IMG/VR virus record: IMGVR_UViG_3300035180_001298
Coordinates: 1-28,259 of that record
Length of the DNA: 28,259 nucleotides
Source: a virus
Strand: one strand, 5' to 3'
The notes under the pieces were generated by a model. That model ran no database searches, was not told the DNA's origin, and was given only the letters and a program-made list of their open reading frames with translations. This document shows, one piece after another, positions 6,497 through 14,423 of the stretch. The translations under genes and the position numbers were made by a program. Numbering within the stretch: position 1 is the stretch's first letter; each line of letters begins with the position of its first letter.

Positions 6497-7293
6497 ACTA
6501 CTATCCATTCCATATTGGCGATTATGCAACCAATACGCGCCACCTAGACTTGATTGAAGATGCTATCTATCGTCGCCTAATAGACCTTTACTATCTACGT
6601 GATGGGGTTCTTACTGCTGACATAGATCAGTTAGCACGCCTTATTTGTGCTCGCTCTAACCGCAATGAAGTTGAAGCGATTGTTAATGAGTTCTTCACTA
6701 TTGAAGATGGTATGTTAAAGCATAGCCGTTGCGACGAAGAAATTGCTCGGTTCAACGACAAGGTTGAAAAATCTAAAGCTGCTGGCAAGGCTTCTGCTGC
6801 ATCACGTAAAACGAATGTTGCACAAGAAAGCAACACAAGTTCAACGGACGTTCAACGGACGTTCAACCAAAATTTAACGGACGTTCAACCATCCAATATC
6901 CAAGAACCAATAACCAATAACCAATATGAAGATACTAACGTATCTTCTTGGGAAGAATCTGCACCCGCTGTCGCGGATGCTAAACCGCCAACACCTGCAA
7001 AAAAATTCATCAAGCCAACAGCGGAAGAGTTAGCTGGGTATGCAAGCGAGATTGAGTTTGCTGGATTTAACCCAAGCAAGTTCTTGAACCACTACGATTC
7101 CAACGGGTGGATGGTTGGAAGAAACAAGATGAAGGACTGGAGGGCTGCGGTTAGAAACTGGAAAACAAGCGATTTTGGCAAACCTATGTCAAAACCTTCA
7201 TCACACACTGGCTTCGCAACCAAAAACTATTCAGTAGGCGCAACCCAGCTAGACCCCGATGATTGGGCTGCTCGAATTGGGGGTAGTGCGTGA
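6493..7293 (+). CDS. YdaU-like (DUF1376) replication initiator
   Basis: 266 residues. The N-terminal DUF1376 domain (about 1-95) begins NYYPFHIGDYATNTRHLDLIEDAIYRRLIDLYY as in YdaU proteins; the C-terminal segment (about 170-245) contains FNPSKFLNHYDSNGWMVGRNKMKDWRAAVRNW, a motif common at the end of phage replication proteins. The middle (about 110-165) is a low-complexity Ser/Thr/Asn/Gln linker encoded by 11-bp tandem repeats. It is followed directly by a DnaC-like loader, so it likely plays the lambda O role: binding the origin and recruiting the loader. The gene may contain the origin itself. Confidence 0.85.
   Translation: MNYYPFHIGDYATNTRHLDLIEDAIYRRLIDLYYLRDGVLTADIDQLARLICARSNRNEVEAIVNEFFTIEDGMLKHSRCDEEIARFNDKVEKSKAAGKASAASRKTNVAQESNTSSTDVQRTFNQNLTDVQPSNIQEPITNNQYEDTNVSSWEESAPAVADAKPPTPAKKFIKPTAEELAGYASEIEFAGFNPSKFLNHYDSNGWMVGRNKMKDWRAAVRNWKTSDFGKPMSKPSSHTGFATKNYSVGATQLDPDDWAARIGGSA
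6840..6944. repeat. Iteron-like repeats inside the replication gene: candidate origin
   Basis: Five 11-base units start at 6840, 6851, 6862, 6873 and 6884. Units 1 and 2 are TTCAACGGACG, unit 4 is TTTAACGGACG, and units 3 and 5 keep only TTCAACC. Then come three tandem AACCAAT heptamers (6905-6925) in AT-rich sequence and a perfect dyad GATAC-TAAC-GTATC (6931-6944). The 11-base period is close to one DNA turn and is not a multiple of 3, so the protein sequence does not explain it. In lambda the origin iterons also lie within the initiator gene O, next to an AT-rich stretch. Confidence 0.55.
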
Positions 7294-8090
7294 TGTTCAC
7301 CGAAGTCGTTGTGAAAGCCCATTGCGAGAAGCATGGCGAGTACGAGTCTAAGGCCATGCAGATTGGTTCGCAAAAATTGCAAACAGGCTGCCCACACTGC
7401 GAAGCCGAACGCGAAGCGGAAAAGAAAGCGCAAGAATCGGTAGAGCGCAAAGCGAGAAAATTGGAAAAACTGAAAAACTTGATCGGCATTCCAAAGCGTT
7501 ACGAAACTGCAACGATTGAAAACTTCGTGGTTAGTAACGAGAAGCAAGCAAAAGCAAAACGCTACTGCGAGGCATACGTTGAACGATTCGAGTCTTGCCT
7601 AGACAAGGGTACTAGTCTTGTGTTTTGCGGCAATGTAGGTACTGGAAAAACACATTTAGCTTATGCGGTTGCCCGTGCGGTGTTTGAAAAATATCAGTCT
7701 AAGTTGCTGCCTGAATTATCAGTTGCAAACATGGACGAAGAACGACCAGAAACAGTGTCAAAAGTCGTCAGCGCTTTGGATATTCTGCGAGAAGTCAAAG
7801 CGACATACAGCAAAAACAATCATGAAACTGAAACTGATGTAATCGCGCGTTACGTGCTATTGCCGTTACTGGTGATTGATGAAGTCGGTGTCCAGTTCGG
7901 TAGTGAAGCGGAAAAGGTAATCATGTTCGACATTCTCAATCGTCGTTACCTGGATATGAAACCGACCATCATGATTAGTAATTTGCCGATTGCTGAGTTG
8001 ACTAACTTTGTAGGTGATCGAGTCGTTGACCGTATGCGTGAAAACAATGGCGCAGTGATTGAGTTTGACTGGGAATCGAATCGCAAGTGA
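7293..8090 (+). CDS. DnaC-like helicase loader (AAA+ ATPase) with zinc finger
   Basis: 265 residues from ATG 7293, chosen over GTG 7290 because ATG overlaps the previous stop. The N-terminus has a likely zinc site (C11, H14, C33 and C36 in HCEKHG and CPHC). The AAA+ domain shows Walker A GNVGTGKT (113-120), Walker B LLVIDEVG (192-199), a sensor 1 region MISNLP (227-232) and the arginine-rich DRVVDRMRE (242-250) typical of DnaC/DnaI. It should load the host DnaB helicase at the phage origin marked by the upstream YdaU-like protein. It lies in the early operon with 1-4 base overlaps on both sides. Confidence 0.93.
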   Translation: MFTEVVVKAHCEKHGEYESKAMQIGSQKLQTGCPHCEAEREAEKKAQESVERKARKLEKLKNLIGIPKRYETATIENFVVSNEKQAKAKRYCEAYVERFESCLDKGTSLVFCGNVGTGKTHLAYAVARAVFEKYQSKLLPELSVANMDEERPETVSKVVSALDILREVKATYSKNNHETETDVIARYVLLPLLVIDEVGVQFGSEAEKVIMFDILNRRYLDMKPTIMISNLPIAELTNFVGDRVVDRMRENNGAVIEFDWESNRK

Positions 8091-8293
8091 TTAACCAAAC
8101 CCCAACCACTATGACCAACCAATCAATCGGCACATCCTACGGTCGTGTAATCCTCAGCCGTCAAATGCTGGGCGGCAAGCTGGCCACATTGGAAACCTTC
8201 AAAGCTGAATTAGCCAAACTGATTGATGCAGGAGAGATAACCCGTGACGATGCTAACGAGCGTTATCAGTGGGCTAAGGGGGTTAGTCGGTGA
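8087..8293 (+). CDS. Small hypothetical phage protein
   Basis: 68 residues if GTG 8087, overlapping the loader stop, is used; ATG 8111 would give 60 residues. Neither has a good Shine-Dalgarno, so translation is probably coupled. The C-terminal half is a likely helical hairpin (LATLETFKAELAKLIDAGEITRDDANERYQWAKG). I do not recognise the family. It is packed between the helicase loader and RusA with overlapping ends on both sides, which supports it being a real gene in the replication/recombination block. Confidence 0.65.
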   Translation: MINQTPTTMTNQSIGTSYGRVILSRQMLGGKLATLETFKAELAKLIDAGEITRDDANERYQWAKGVSR

Positions 8294-8676
8294 TTGTCAA
8301 ACTACCATACCCACCATCGGCGTTAAACCCAAACAAGAGACTGCATTGGGCGGTAAAGCGCAAGCATACGATGAATTATCGAGAGTTATGCAAGTACCGC
8401 TTCCGTATGCACTTTATCAATGAGCTTGGAGCAATCGAAGGGATTCGAGCATTAAAAAGTTTTGAAAATCATGTCGGTGATTTTAAGGTGAGTATCACAT
8501 TCCATAAGCCAGACAACCGCAAGCGTGACGATGACAACATTATCGCCAGCTTTAAGGCAGGGCGTGATGGAGTGGCAGATGCGCTTAAAGTCGATGATAA
8601 CCGCTTCGAGGTTAGCTACAAAGTGAGTAAGGAAAACGTGAAAGGCGGACTAGTTGTGATTGAGGTGAGTAAGTGA
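8290..8676 (+). CDS. rusA: RusA-family Holliday junction resolvase
   Basis: 128 residues, GTG start; the RusA N-terminus LPYPPSALNPNKRLHW begins at residue 5, so no other start fits. The acidic metal site is visible as KRDDDN (78-83), followed by GRDGVADAL (91-99) and VDDNRF (101-106), which match the catalytic Asp positions of RusA. The enzyme cuts four-way DNA junctions symmetrically; in phages it resolves recombination intermediates and branched DNA before packaging. Length is close to the roughly 120 residues of E. coli RusA. It overlaps its neighbours by 4 bases on each side. Confidence 0.92.
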   Translation: MIVKLPYPPSALNPNKRLHWAVKRKHTMNYRELCKYRFRMHFINELGAIEGIRALKSFENHVGDFKVSITFHKPDNRKRDDDNIIASFKAGRDGVADALKVDDNRFEVSYKVSKENVKGGLVVIEVSK

Positions 8677-9074
8677 ACGATACCTTTTGGCTTAAAGCTG
8701 ACAATATTACAACCGTAATGCCTAACCTTGGTTTAGCGATTCGCTCACAGGTTGCGGCTGGCAAGGTTATCGAAGTGGCAATCAAAGAAGCAAAAGCGAT
8801 TAAAACAAGGCAACAAGAAAAATACGCTCATGCCTGTATTGGCACAATCGCAAAAGAAGTAGGGGAATCACCAGAAGCGTTAAAAGTCAGAATTAAGGTA
8901 GCGCTTGGGTTGATAGAAGAGTTTTTTGCAGGAGGAAAAGTAATCACTCAAACACGCAGCACGGCAACGCTAACCCGTGATGAATATGGTCAGTTTATCG
9001 ACGCAATCCAGCAAACAGCAAACCACTTAAATATCAGCTTGCCGCAACCTAAAGATATGGGGTTTTTCTGGTAA
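8673..9074 (+). CDS. Possible NinB-like recombination protein
   Basis: 133 residues, GTG start overlapping the RusA stop. The centre TRQQEKYAHACIGTIAKEVGESPEALKVRIK and the end TATLTRDEYGQFIDAIQQTANHLNISLPQP resemble NinB-type proteins (a Gln/Asn-rich start to a helix carrying a small conserved core, then an STxxLTxxEY segment and a terminal LPxP). NinB binds single-stranded DNA and substitutes for recombination mediators in lambda. The position between RusA and an HNH/YbcO-like protein is that of the nin region, which supports the call, but the sequence match is weak and it could be another phage recombination accessory. Confidence 0.5.
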   Translation: MNDTFWLKADNITTVMPNLGLAIRSQVAAGKVIEVAIKEAKAIKTRQQEKYAHACIGTIAKEVGESPEALKVRIKVALGLIEEFFAGGKVITQTRSTATLTRDEYGQFIDAIQQTANHLNISLPQPKDMGFFW

Positions 9075-9364
9075 TGGACTTTTTGAAAACCTACAGAAGC
9101 CCTAAATGGATACAAGCCGTGCGAGATATCGGGCGCTGTGTGCTATGTGGTAGCACCGAAGGCATACAAGCCGCGCACCGCAACCAAGGCAAAGGCATGG
9201 GCATTAAAACAGACGATTGCGCCACAGCTTGCTTGTGTCACAAATGCCACTTTGAGATTGATAACGGCAAGGATTTAAGCAAACAAGAAAGACACGCATT
9301 GATGGATAGCGCCATTGTTAAAACACTTATCGAGTTAGCCAGAAAAGGAAAAGTGACAGTATGA
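9074..9364 (+). CDS. HNH-type, YbcO/DUF1364-like small nuclease
   Basis: 96 residues. Two cysteine pairs, CVLC (22-25) and CHKC (55-58), frame the AAHRNQGKGMGIKTDD segment (33-48, H35) and are followed by HFEIDNGK (59-66). The motif AHxN, CxxCH and EID is that of the small YbcO/DUF1364 phage proteins with a zinc-bound beta-beta-alpha nuclease fold. These are found in the nin-like region with RusA; the substrate is probably branched or single-stranded DNA. The ATG shares its A with the previous stop codon. The following 55-residue gene overlaps its end by 4 bases. Confidence 0.8.
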   Translation: MDFLKTYRSPKWIQAVRDIGRCVLCGSTEGIQAAHRNQGKGMGIKTDDCATACLCHKCHFEIDNGKDLSKQERHALMDSAIVKTLIELARKGKVTV

Positions 9365-9528
9365 CACTAAACGATTCAATCAAGATTATTAACCTGCTCA
9401 AAGCGCAAATAAAGGCTTGTGAGAAGCTTTCAACCGACGGACTAGCATTTAGCCTAGATGATTACGAACTCGCTTTGACGGTTGTTTTAGCCGCTGCTAG
9501 AGCCTATCACATTGAACGGTTGGGGTGA
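9361..9528 (+). CDS. Small hypothetical protein, 55 residues
   Basis: ATG 9361 overlaps the stop of the HNH gene (ATGA), and the stop TGA 9526-9528 lies just before the terminase small subunit gene. The protein begins MTLNDSIKIINLLKAQIKAC and looks like two helices joined by FSLDDYEL. No family is recognised. Exact filling of the gap and overlap on the left support a real gene. It sits at the junction of the early block and the packaging genes. Confidence 0.65.
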   Translation: MTLNDSIKIINLLKAQIKACEKLSTDGLAFSLDDYELALTVVLAAARAYHIERLG

Positions 9529-9530
9529 TT

Positions 9531-10013
9531 ATGGCACGCCCAAGTAAATACAACTGGGATGAGATTATTGACCACTATCTTGCTGGCATGTCCCGTGATG
9601 TTATTTGCGATAAATTTGGGTGCAAACCATCAAGCCTTTCTGAAGAGTTAAAGAAGCGCGGAATTAAAGAGCCAGACCAAAAACGAGTGCAGGTAAAAGA
9701 TGCGATTGTTAGCGCGGTTAGTCGCGTTTCCGAAGTTTCCGAAATAATTACCGAAAATGAGCGAAATTCGATAATTAACGTGGCAGCTCACGAATCAGGT
9801 TACATCATGCTATTGCAACGCGCAGCAAGCGCTGGGGTTAATAAAGCGCTAGAGCTGCTTGAAACAACGGATTCGCAGATTGGCGTTAAGGCCTTCATGG
9901 ACTCAATCGATAAGGCGACTGGCATCCTTGCACCAGAACATAAAGCCAAGGCAACCGCACCAGCGCAACAACCGATAACAGCGGTGCAGGTTAACTTAAA
10001 GGTGGTTAAGTGA
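9531..10013 (+). CDS. Terminase small subunit-like protein
   Basis: 160 residues from ATG 9531, chosen over GTG 9525 because GGGGTG lies just upstream of the ATG. The N-terminus MARPSKYNWDEIIDHYLAG...VICDKFGCKPSSLSEELKKRG is a helix-turn-helix, as expected for DNA recognition by small terminases; the middle is helical (oligomerisation) and the Ala/Gln/Thr-rich tail ends VNLKVVK. It overlaps the large terminase gene by 4 bases. The call rests on the DNA-binding domain and position; the sequence is not clearly of a named small terminase family. Confidence 0.75.
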   Translation: MARPSKYNWDEIIDHYLAGMSRDVICDKFGCKPSSLSEELKKRGIKEPDQKRVQVKDAIVSAVSRVSEVSEIITENERNSIINVAAHESGYIMLLQRAASAGVNKALELLETTDSQIGVKAFMDSIDKATGILAPEHKAKATAPAQQPITAVQVNLKVVK

Positions 10014-11245
10014 ACAAGCTAGAAGTTAACGCTGAAATCCCTAACTGGGCAATTGATTTTTATCAAACCGACATGCGTTATAAAGTTGCTTATGGCGGGC
10101 GCGGTAGTGGCAAAAGCTGGGGGTTTGCCTTGCTGATTGTACTCAAAATGATGCAATCGCCTATCCGCGTGTTATGCGCTCGTGAATTGCAAACATCAAT
10201 GCGTGAGTCAGTTCATCAGCTAATCAGCGAAACTATTAAGCGGATTGGGGCGCAAGAAGCATTTAACGTTCTTGAATCAGAAATCACATGCACGCTAAAT
10301 GGTAGCAGTTGTATTTTTAAGGGCTTAAAAGGCGTTAAAAACGATGCCAGTGCGCTCAAATCGTTCGAGGGGATTGATATATGCTGGATAGAAGAAGCGC
10401 AAACTGTAAGCCGAGAAAGCCTTGAAACACTAAAGCCAACAATCCGCAAACAAAACTCCGAGATATGGATAACGTTCAATCCATTACTGACAACTGATCC
10501 CGTTTATGTCGATTATGTGATTAACACACCAAAAAACGCCTTGGTGCGTAAGGTAAATTATTCCGATAACCCTTGGTTTGCAGATACAGCCTTACCAGAT
10601 GATATGGCGCATATGAAAGCAACGGATTATGAACGATACCGCCACGTATGGGAGGGTGAGTGCGTTACGCATACTGATGCGCAAGTGTTCAAAGGCAAGT
10701 GGCGCGTTGATGATTTTGAAACACCCGAGGGCGTTGTTTTTTATTTTGGTGCAGACTGGGGCTTTTCTGTTGACCCAACAACGCTAATCCGCTGTTTTAT
10801 TCAAGGCGGCAGTCTTTATATCGACTATGAAGCCTATGCTGTTGGGTGTGAAATCGACCACTTGCCAGCCTTATTTGATACCGTTCCTGAATCACGTCGA
10901 TACATCATCCGAGCCGATAGCGCACTTCCAGCAACGATAAGCTATATGCAGCGCAGGGGTTTTAAGATGCAAGCCGTTAAGAAAGGCGCTGGTAGTGTAG
11001 AAGATGGAATCTTGCACCTGCGCGGCTATAACGAAATCATCATTCATGATCGTTGCATTAAAACAGCAGAAGAATTTTTACGCTATTCGTATAAAACCGA
11101 CAAGCTAACAGGCGACGTCCAGCCTGTACTCGAAGACAAGTGGAATCACTGCATCGATGCGTTGCGCTATGCAGTAGAGCCGTTAATTAAATCCAGTCAA
11201 CCAGTCGCACTTTCCTACACCACATCAAAAGCGAGGTATCGTTAA
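10010..11245 (+). CDS. Terminase large subunit (PBSX-type packaging ATPase/nuclease)
   Basis: 411 residues, GTG start overlapping the small subunit stop. The ATPase half has the Walker A region YGGRGSGKSW (28-37), Walker B DICWIEEA (123-130) and the coupling motif TFNP (155-158). The nuclease half has the three expected acidic positions: D249 (FGADWGFS), D303 (RADSALP) and D384 (HCIDALRY). It moves DNA into the prohead through the portal and cuts it to length. The match to the PBSX/Terminase_3 layout is clear, which suggests headful or site-directed packaging of concatemers; the cutting mode cannot be read from the sequence. Confidence 0.95.
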   Translation: MNKLEVNAEIPNWAIDFYQTDMRYKVAYGGRGSGKSWGFALLIVLKMMQSPIRVLCARELQTSMRESVHQLISETIKRIGAQEAFNVLESEITCTLNGSSCIFKGLKGVKNDASALKSFEGIDICWIEEAQTVSRESLETLKPTIRKQNSEIWITFNPLLTTDPVYVDYVINTPKNALVRKVNYSDNPWFADTALPDDMAHMKATDYERYRHVWEGECVTHTDAQVFKGKWRVDDFETPEGVVFYFGADWGFSVDPTTLIRCFIQGGSLYIDYEAYAVGCEIDHLPALFDTVPESRRYIIRADSALPATISYMQRRGFKMQAVKKGAGSVEDGILHLRGYNEIIIHDRCIKTAEEFLRYSYKTDKLTGDVQPVLEDKWNHCIDALRYAVEPLIKSSQPVALSYTTSKARYR

Positions 11246-11574
11246 TGTCAGATTATCCAGAGCAACTTATCGAAATGGGCATTTTATTTGCCGATGGCTT
11301 TGCCCAGCAAGGCTTTGGTGACGAGCAGGCAATAACAGCTGCTTGCAAGATGCTGGAGTACATTCGCACCAATATGGGCGGCTCATTGATTTACATAAAC
11401 AAAGGCTCGAAATATGAAGCCGATGAGATAAAAGAAGAGATATGGAAAAAATTCAATGGGCGTAACCACGAGGAATTGCGCCGCGAGTATGGTACTTCTA
11501 TTCAGCATATTTATAGAATCCTAAAATCCGCGCGTGATAAAACATTCGCTAAAAATCAACAAAACTTAATTTAA
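11245..11574 (+). CDS. Mor/C-family transcription activator
   Basis: 109 residues. The pattern is that of Mu Mor (PF08765): an N-terminal helical dimer region, the beta segment MGGSLIYINKGSKYE (44-58) and a helix-turn-helix NGRNHEELRREYGTSIQHIYRILK (71-94). Mor activates Mu middle transcription at promoters lacking a -35 by binding a dyad upstream of the -10. Here the gene lies between the terminase and portal genes, not in an early regulatory block, and starts on the terminase stop. Two identical palindromes ahead of the capsid and baseplate blocks are good candidate targets. Confidence 0.85.
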   Translation: MSDYPEQLIEMGILFADGFAQQGFGDEQAITAACKMLEYIRTNMGGSLIYINKGSKYEADEIKEEIWKKFNGRNHEELRREYGTSIQHIYRILKSARDKTFAKNQQNLI

Positions 11575-11583
11575 GGAATAACA

Positions 11584-13026
11584 ATGAAAATACTCCGCGC
11601 ACTGTTTGCCAAAAAACAACCAGCACCAACAACCGCCAGTCGCATTAGTGCAACAAAGGTAGCCGATAGTATCTTTAACAGCGTACAACGCGCCACAGGG
11701 TCACAGATTGAGTTTGAATTGGGACGTGTTGGAATAAAAAGAAAAGACTTACGCAAATTAACCCTAGATGATGAGATTTATACAGCAATCGAAACTAGAC
11801 GTTCTGCCGTTGAAGCCACCCCGTGGCAGTTAGAGCCGTCAGAGAATGAATTATCTCAAGCGATTACTGAAATCATTAACCCACATATTAAAACTATTGT
11901 AAGCGCCGCCATTAATGCCACGCTATACGGCTATGCTGTTATCGAGTTAATCTGGGAGGATGGTGGCAATAATGGCACTACATTAAAAGACGTGCGAAAC
12001 TTGCCCTTTGAGTGGTTTGATGTCGACAGTAACGGTCGGTGGGTCAATGTTGCAAACAGCGCAGTACCTATAGACACACAGCATAAGTTTATTGTGATTA
12101 CCCATAATGCCAGCATTGACGAACCAAAGGGAGACCCGCTATTAGCACGTGCATACTGGGCTTGGCGATTCCGCACTGATGTATGGCGTTATTGGATGCG
12201 CTACTTAGAACGCTTTGCCGACCCTGTTTTGTTGGGCAAGGTATCAAACCCAGCTGACTTCATTTCCAGTGTAACGCAAATGGGTTTGGATTCTGCTATT
12301 GCAGTCGGCAAGGATGAATCAGTCGAAGCCATTATTGCTAACGGTGTAGGGGAATTTGAGCGCATAGAAACCGTGTTGCGCAAACGCTTTCAGCGGTTAA
12401 TCCTCGGTCAAAATTTAACCAGTGAAGTATCTGGGGGCAGTCTTGCAGCGGCGGAGGTACACGAGCGAGTCCTAGAAGACCGACGCAACGCGGACATTGA
12501 AAAAGTGGAACAGGCTACCAATAAGCTGATTAGTGCGTTAATGGATTTATGCACTTTACCAGCAGGTGAGCAACCTGTTTTTGCAATGCGCGACGACACA
12601 GGGTTAGAAGAAAAACGCGCAGACCGTGACGCTAAGCTCATGGCACAGGGAGTAAAACTAACAGAACAATACTTCCTCCGTGCTTATGATTTTCAACAAG
12701 GCGACCTTGATACCACATTAGCGCAACCAGCTAGTGATAAATCGGCAAAATTATCAGCAAACTTTAGCGCAAAACAAAGTCCGTTTACGCCTGTACAAAC
12801 AGCGGTCGAAGGTATTGCAGATGATGCACTAGCGCAAACTGCAAGCCCAATTGACCCAAGCTTAATCCGCAACGCGATATTAGCTGCTAAGAACCCAGAG
12901 GATTTAGAAGAGCGGCTATCAACCCTGCTAAATGAGCGTGACCCGAACTTTCAACAGGTAGTGGAGCAAGCAATTTTTGCCGCTGATGTTTTGGGTTATG
13001 TGGCGGAAGCGGAGCAGAAAATATGA
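11584..13026 (+). CDS. Portal protein, Mu gp29-like (DUF935)
   Basis: 480 residues. Diagnostic parts are GIKRKDLRKLTLDDEIYTAIETRRSAVEATPW (about 51-82), YGYAVIELIWE (about 117-127), LPFEWFDVDSNGRW (about 139-152), DEPKGDPLLARAYWAWRFRTDVWRYWMRYLERFADP (about 179-214) and ASDKSAKLSANFSAK (about 379-393). This is the DUF935 portal family, the Mu gp29 type. It forms the dodecameric ring at the prohead vertex through which terminase drives DNA. It overlaps the F-like head protein gene by 4 bases. The length is close to that of Mu gp29. Confidence 0.93.
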   Translation: MKILRALFAKKQPAPTTASRISATKVADSIFNSVQRATGSQIEFELGRVGIKRKDLRKLTLDDEIYTAIETRRSAVEATPWQLEPSENELSQAITEIINPHIKTIVSAAINATLYGYAVIELIWEDGGNNGTTLKDVRNLPFEWFDVDSNGRWVNVANSAVPIDTQHKFIVITHNASIDEPKGDPLLARAYWAWRFRTDVWRYWMRYLERFADPVLLGKVSNPADFISSVTQMGLDSAIAVGKDESVEAIIANGVGEFERIETVLRKRFQRLILGQNLTSEVSGGSLAAAEVHERVLEDRRNADIEKVEQATNKLISALMDLCTLPAGEQPVFAMRDDTGLEEKRADRDAKLMAQGVKLTEQYFLRAYDFQQGDLDTTLAQPASDKSAKLSANFSAKQSPFTPVQTAVEGIADDALAQTASPIDPSLIRNAILAAKNPEDLEERLSTLLNERDPNFQQVVEQAIFAADVLGYVAEAEQKI

Positions 13027-14243
13027 GCGAATGGCTAAATCGTTCGTTAACATTTGATGAGGCTGTTGCTTGGGCAAAACAGCGCGAGGTTGTCTTGCCT
13101 GATGAGTATTATGGCAACCGCATTGGTATTGCGCGTGCGCAGGCGTTTAGCGTGGCTGGGCTTGCGAGTATTGACCAACTAGAAGCGGTTAAAGCCGCGC
13201 TAGATGACTATTTAATACAAGGAAAGCCGTTTAATAACTTTGTCAACGACGTTAAAGACGGCATTATCCCCATCGACTTGCCAAAAAGTAGGTTAGACAA
13301 TATTTTTAGAACCAACATTCAGGGCGCATACAATGCGGGGCGATACGCAGCGCAACAGGATTTTAAGGAATCGCGCCCCTATCTTATGTACGATGCGATT
13401 AACGATTCTCGAACCCGTCCGTCGCATCGAGCAATGGATAATATCATCAAGCCAATAGATGACCCGTTTTGGAACACCCATTATCCGCCGAACGGATACC
13501 GTTGTCGTTGTCACGTTCGCAGTCTAAGCATAGAGCAAGCAGAAAAGAAAGGCGGAACAACGCTCAATGTTCCAGCAAATGCTAAACCAGACGAGGGTTG
13601 GGATTATAACGGTGGAAAGGAGCGTGGGGAGGGGATTAAGAGGGCATTACAAAATAGGCTTGCAAACTGCAAAGGAGCGTTAGAATTTGCAAAAAGAGTG
13701 CGTAATGACTCTTGTTCCTTAGCACAATATGACGAAGTTAAAAATACGATCACTGCGATACAGTCACTCTCAGAAAGAGGGTTTTCTATGCCGCCTATTC
13801 AAGAATTGCAGTCAGCTTTGTTATTGCCATCAGGCGTTAGTCATGACACAGCGATTGCACGGTTTTTGTCTGAATTTAGCGCAAACGATGGCCTTGTTAA
13901 CTTAACCGATAACATAAAAATGCAAATAACAGATGATTTTTTTGTTAAACAATCTGGCGCAAGTAAAGCTGAAGGGAAAGACAGAGTGCGATTTATGCGC
14001 GTGTTTGCGCAAGCAATTCAACAGCCGCAAGAGGCTTGGCTATCGTTAGATGATGGTAGTAAGCGCGTGTTTTTAACACTGTTATCACGCTACAAAATCG
14101 GCAAAGAATCAGTTGGAATATTTGCTAGGTTGGAGCTAAAAGAAAACGGTTATTACAGAGGAATTACTTTATTTAATAGTGAGCTTGATTATATAGAAAG
14201 CAAAAGAGGTGAAGGTGGGTTAGTTAGGGTAAACCACCAATGA
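13023..14243 (+). CDS. F-like head morphogenesis protein with C-terminal PBECR-like nuclease domain
   Basis: 406 residues. The N-terminal half is the Mu gpF/SPP1 gp7 head protein: FRTNIQGAYNAGRYAAQQDF (95-114), YDAINDSRTRPSHRAMD (123-139) and HYPPNGYRCRCHVRSLS (153-169). The C-terminal 290-406 looks like a phage Barnase-EndoU-ColicinE5/D-RelE-like (PBECR) domain: RVRFMRVFAQAIQQPQEAWL, then GYYRGITLFNSELDYIE and RGEGGLV. Such domains are known on phage head proteins and have a toxin-type RNase fold. The minor head protein could deliver it with the DNA. Catalytic residues cannot be assigned safely. It ends the first late gene block. Confidence 0.85.
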   Translation: MSEWLNRSLTFDEAVAWAKQREVVLPDEYYGNRIGIARAQAFSVAGLASIDQLEAVKAALDDYLIQGKPFNNFVNDVKDGIIPIDLPKSRLDNIFRTNIQGAYNAGRYAAQQDFKESRPYLMYDAINDSRTRPSHRAMDNIIKPIDDPFWNTHYPPNGYRCRCHVRSLSIEQAEKKGGTTLNVPANAKPDEGWDYNGGKERGEGIKRALQNRLANCKGALEFAKRVRNDSCSLAQYDEVKNTITAIQSLSERGFSMPPIQELQSALLLPSGVSHDTAIARFLSEFSANDGLVNLTDNIKMQITDDFFVKQSGASKAEGKDRVRFMRVFAQAIQQPQEAWLSLDDGSKRVFLTLLSRYKIGKESVGIFARLELKENGYYRGITLFNSELDYIESKRGEGGLVRVNHQ

Positions 14244-14321
14244 CGACGCTCGTACACTTCCCTAACCGCGATGGCACTTTCGTCTAAACGAAATATTAAC
14301 CGTAACCAAGGAGTAAATCAA

Positions 14322-14387
14322 ATGGATTTTGATGCCATTGTCTCCGACTCGCCTTCTCGTCTAATCTATTTTTTTAACATCGGTTAA
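14322..14387 (+). CDS. Possible 21-codon peptide ending inside the late-promoter palindrome
   Basis: ATG 14322 has an excellent Shine-Dalgarno (AAGGAG, 8 bases upstream) and reads MDFDAIVSDSPSRLIYFFNI-G to TAA 14385-14387, which lies inside the palindrome at 14372-14389. A 15-codon frame (14240-14287) overlapping the end of the F-like gene precedes it. The 180-base gap 14244-14423 holds nothing else except the promoter. It may be a leader peptide, a leftover of a lost gene, or chance. Confidence 0.3.
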   Translation: MDFDAIVSDSPSRLIYFFNIG

Positions 14388-14423
14388 AAGACTACACAAT
14401 CCTTGCGCGTTAAGCTGATAGCT
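14372..14423 (+). promoter_or_regulatory. Candidate Mor-type late promoter 1 (capsid block)
   Basis: A perfect palindrome TTTTAAC-ATCG-GTTAAAA (14372-14389), 34 bases before ATG 14424. The centre lies about 43 bases before the ATG, near the place where Mu Mor binds relative to its transcription start. No -35 hexamer is seen; a weak -10 such as TAAGCT (14411-14416) would start the RNA at or next to the ATG, and no Shine-Dalgarno precedes it. The same palindrome and spacing recur at 25713. Confidence 0.6.

Noticed and set aside
14372-14389. Palindrome read as an intrinsic terminator
   Set aside because: The stem is AT-rich apart from one C-G pair per arm, and the identical copy at 25713 has the same fixed distance to an ATG, which fits a protein-binding site better.
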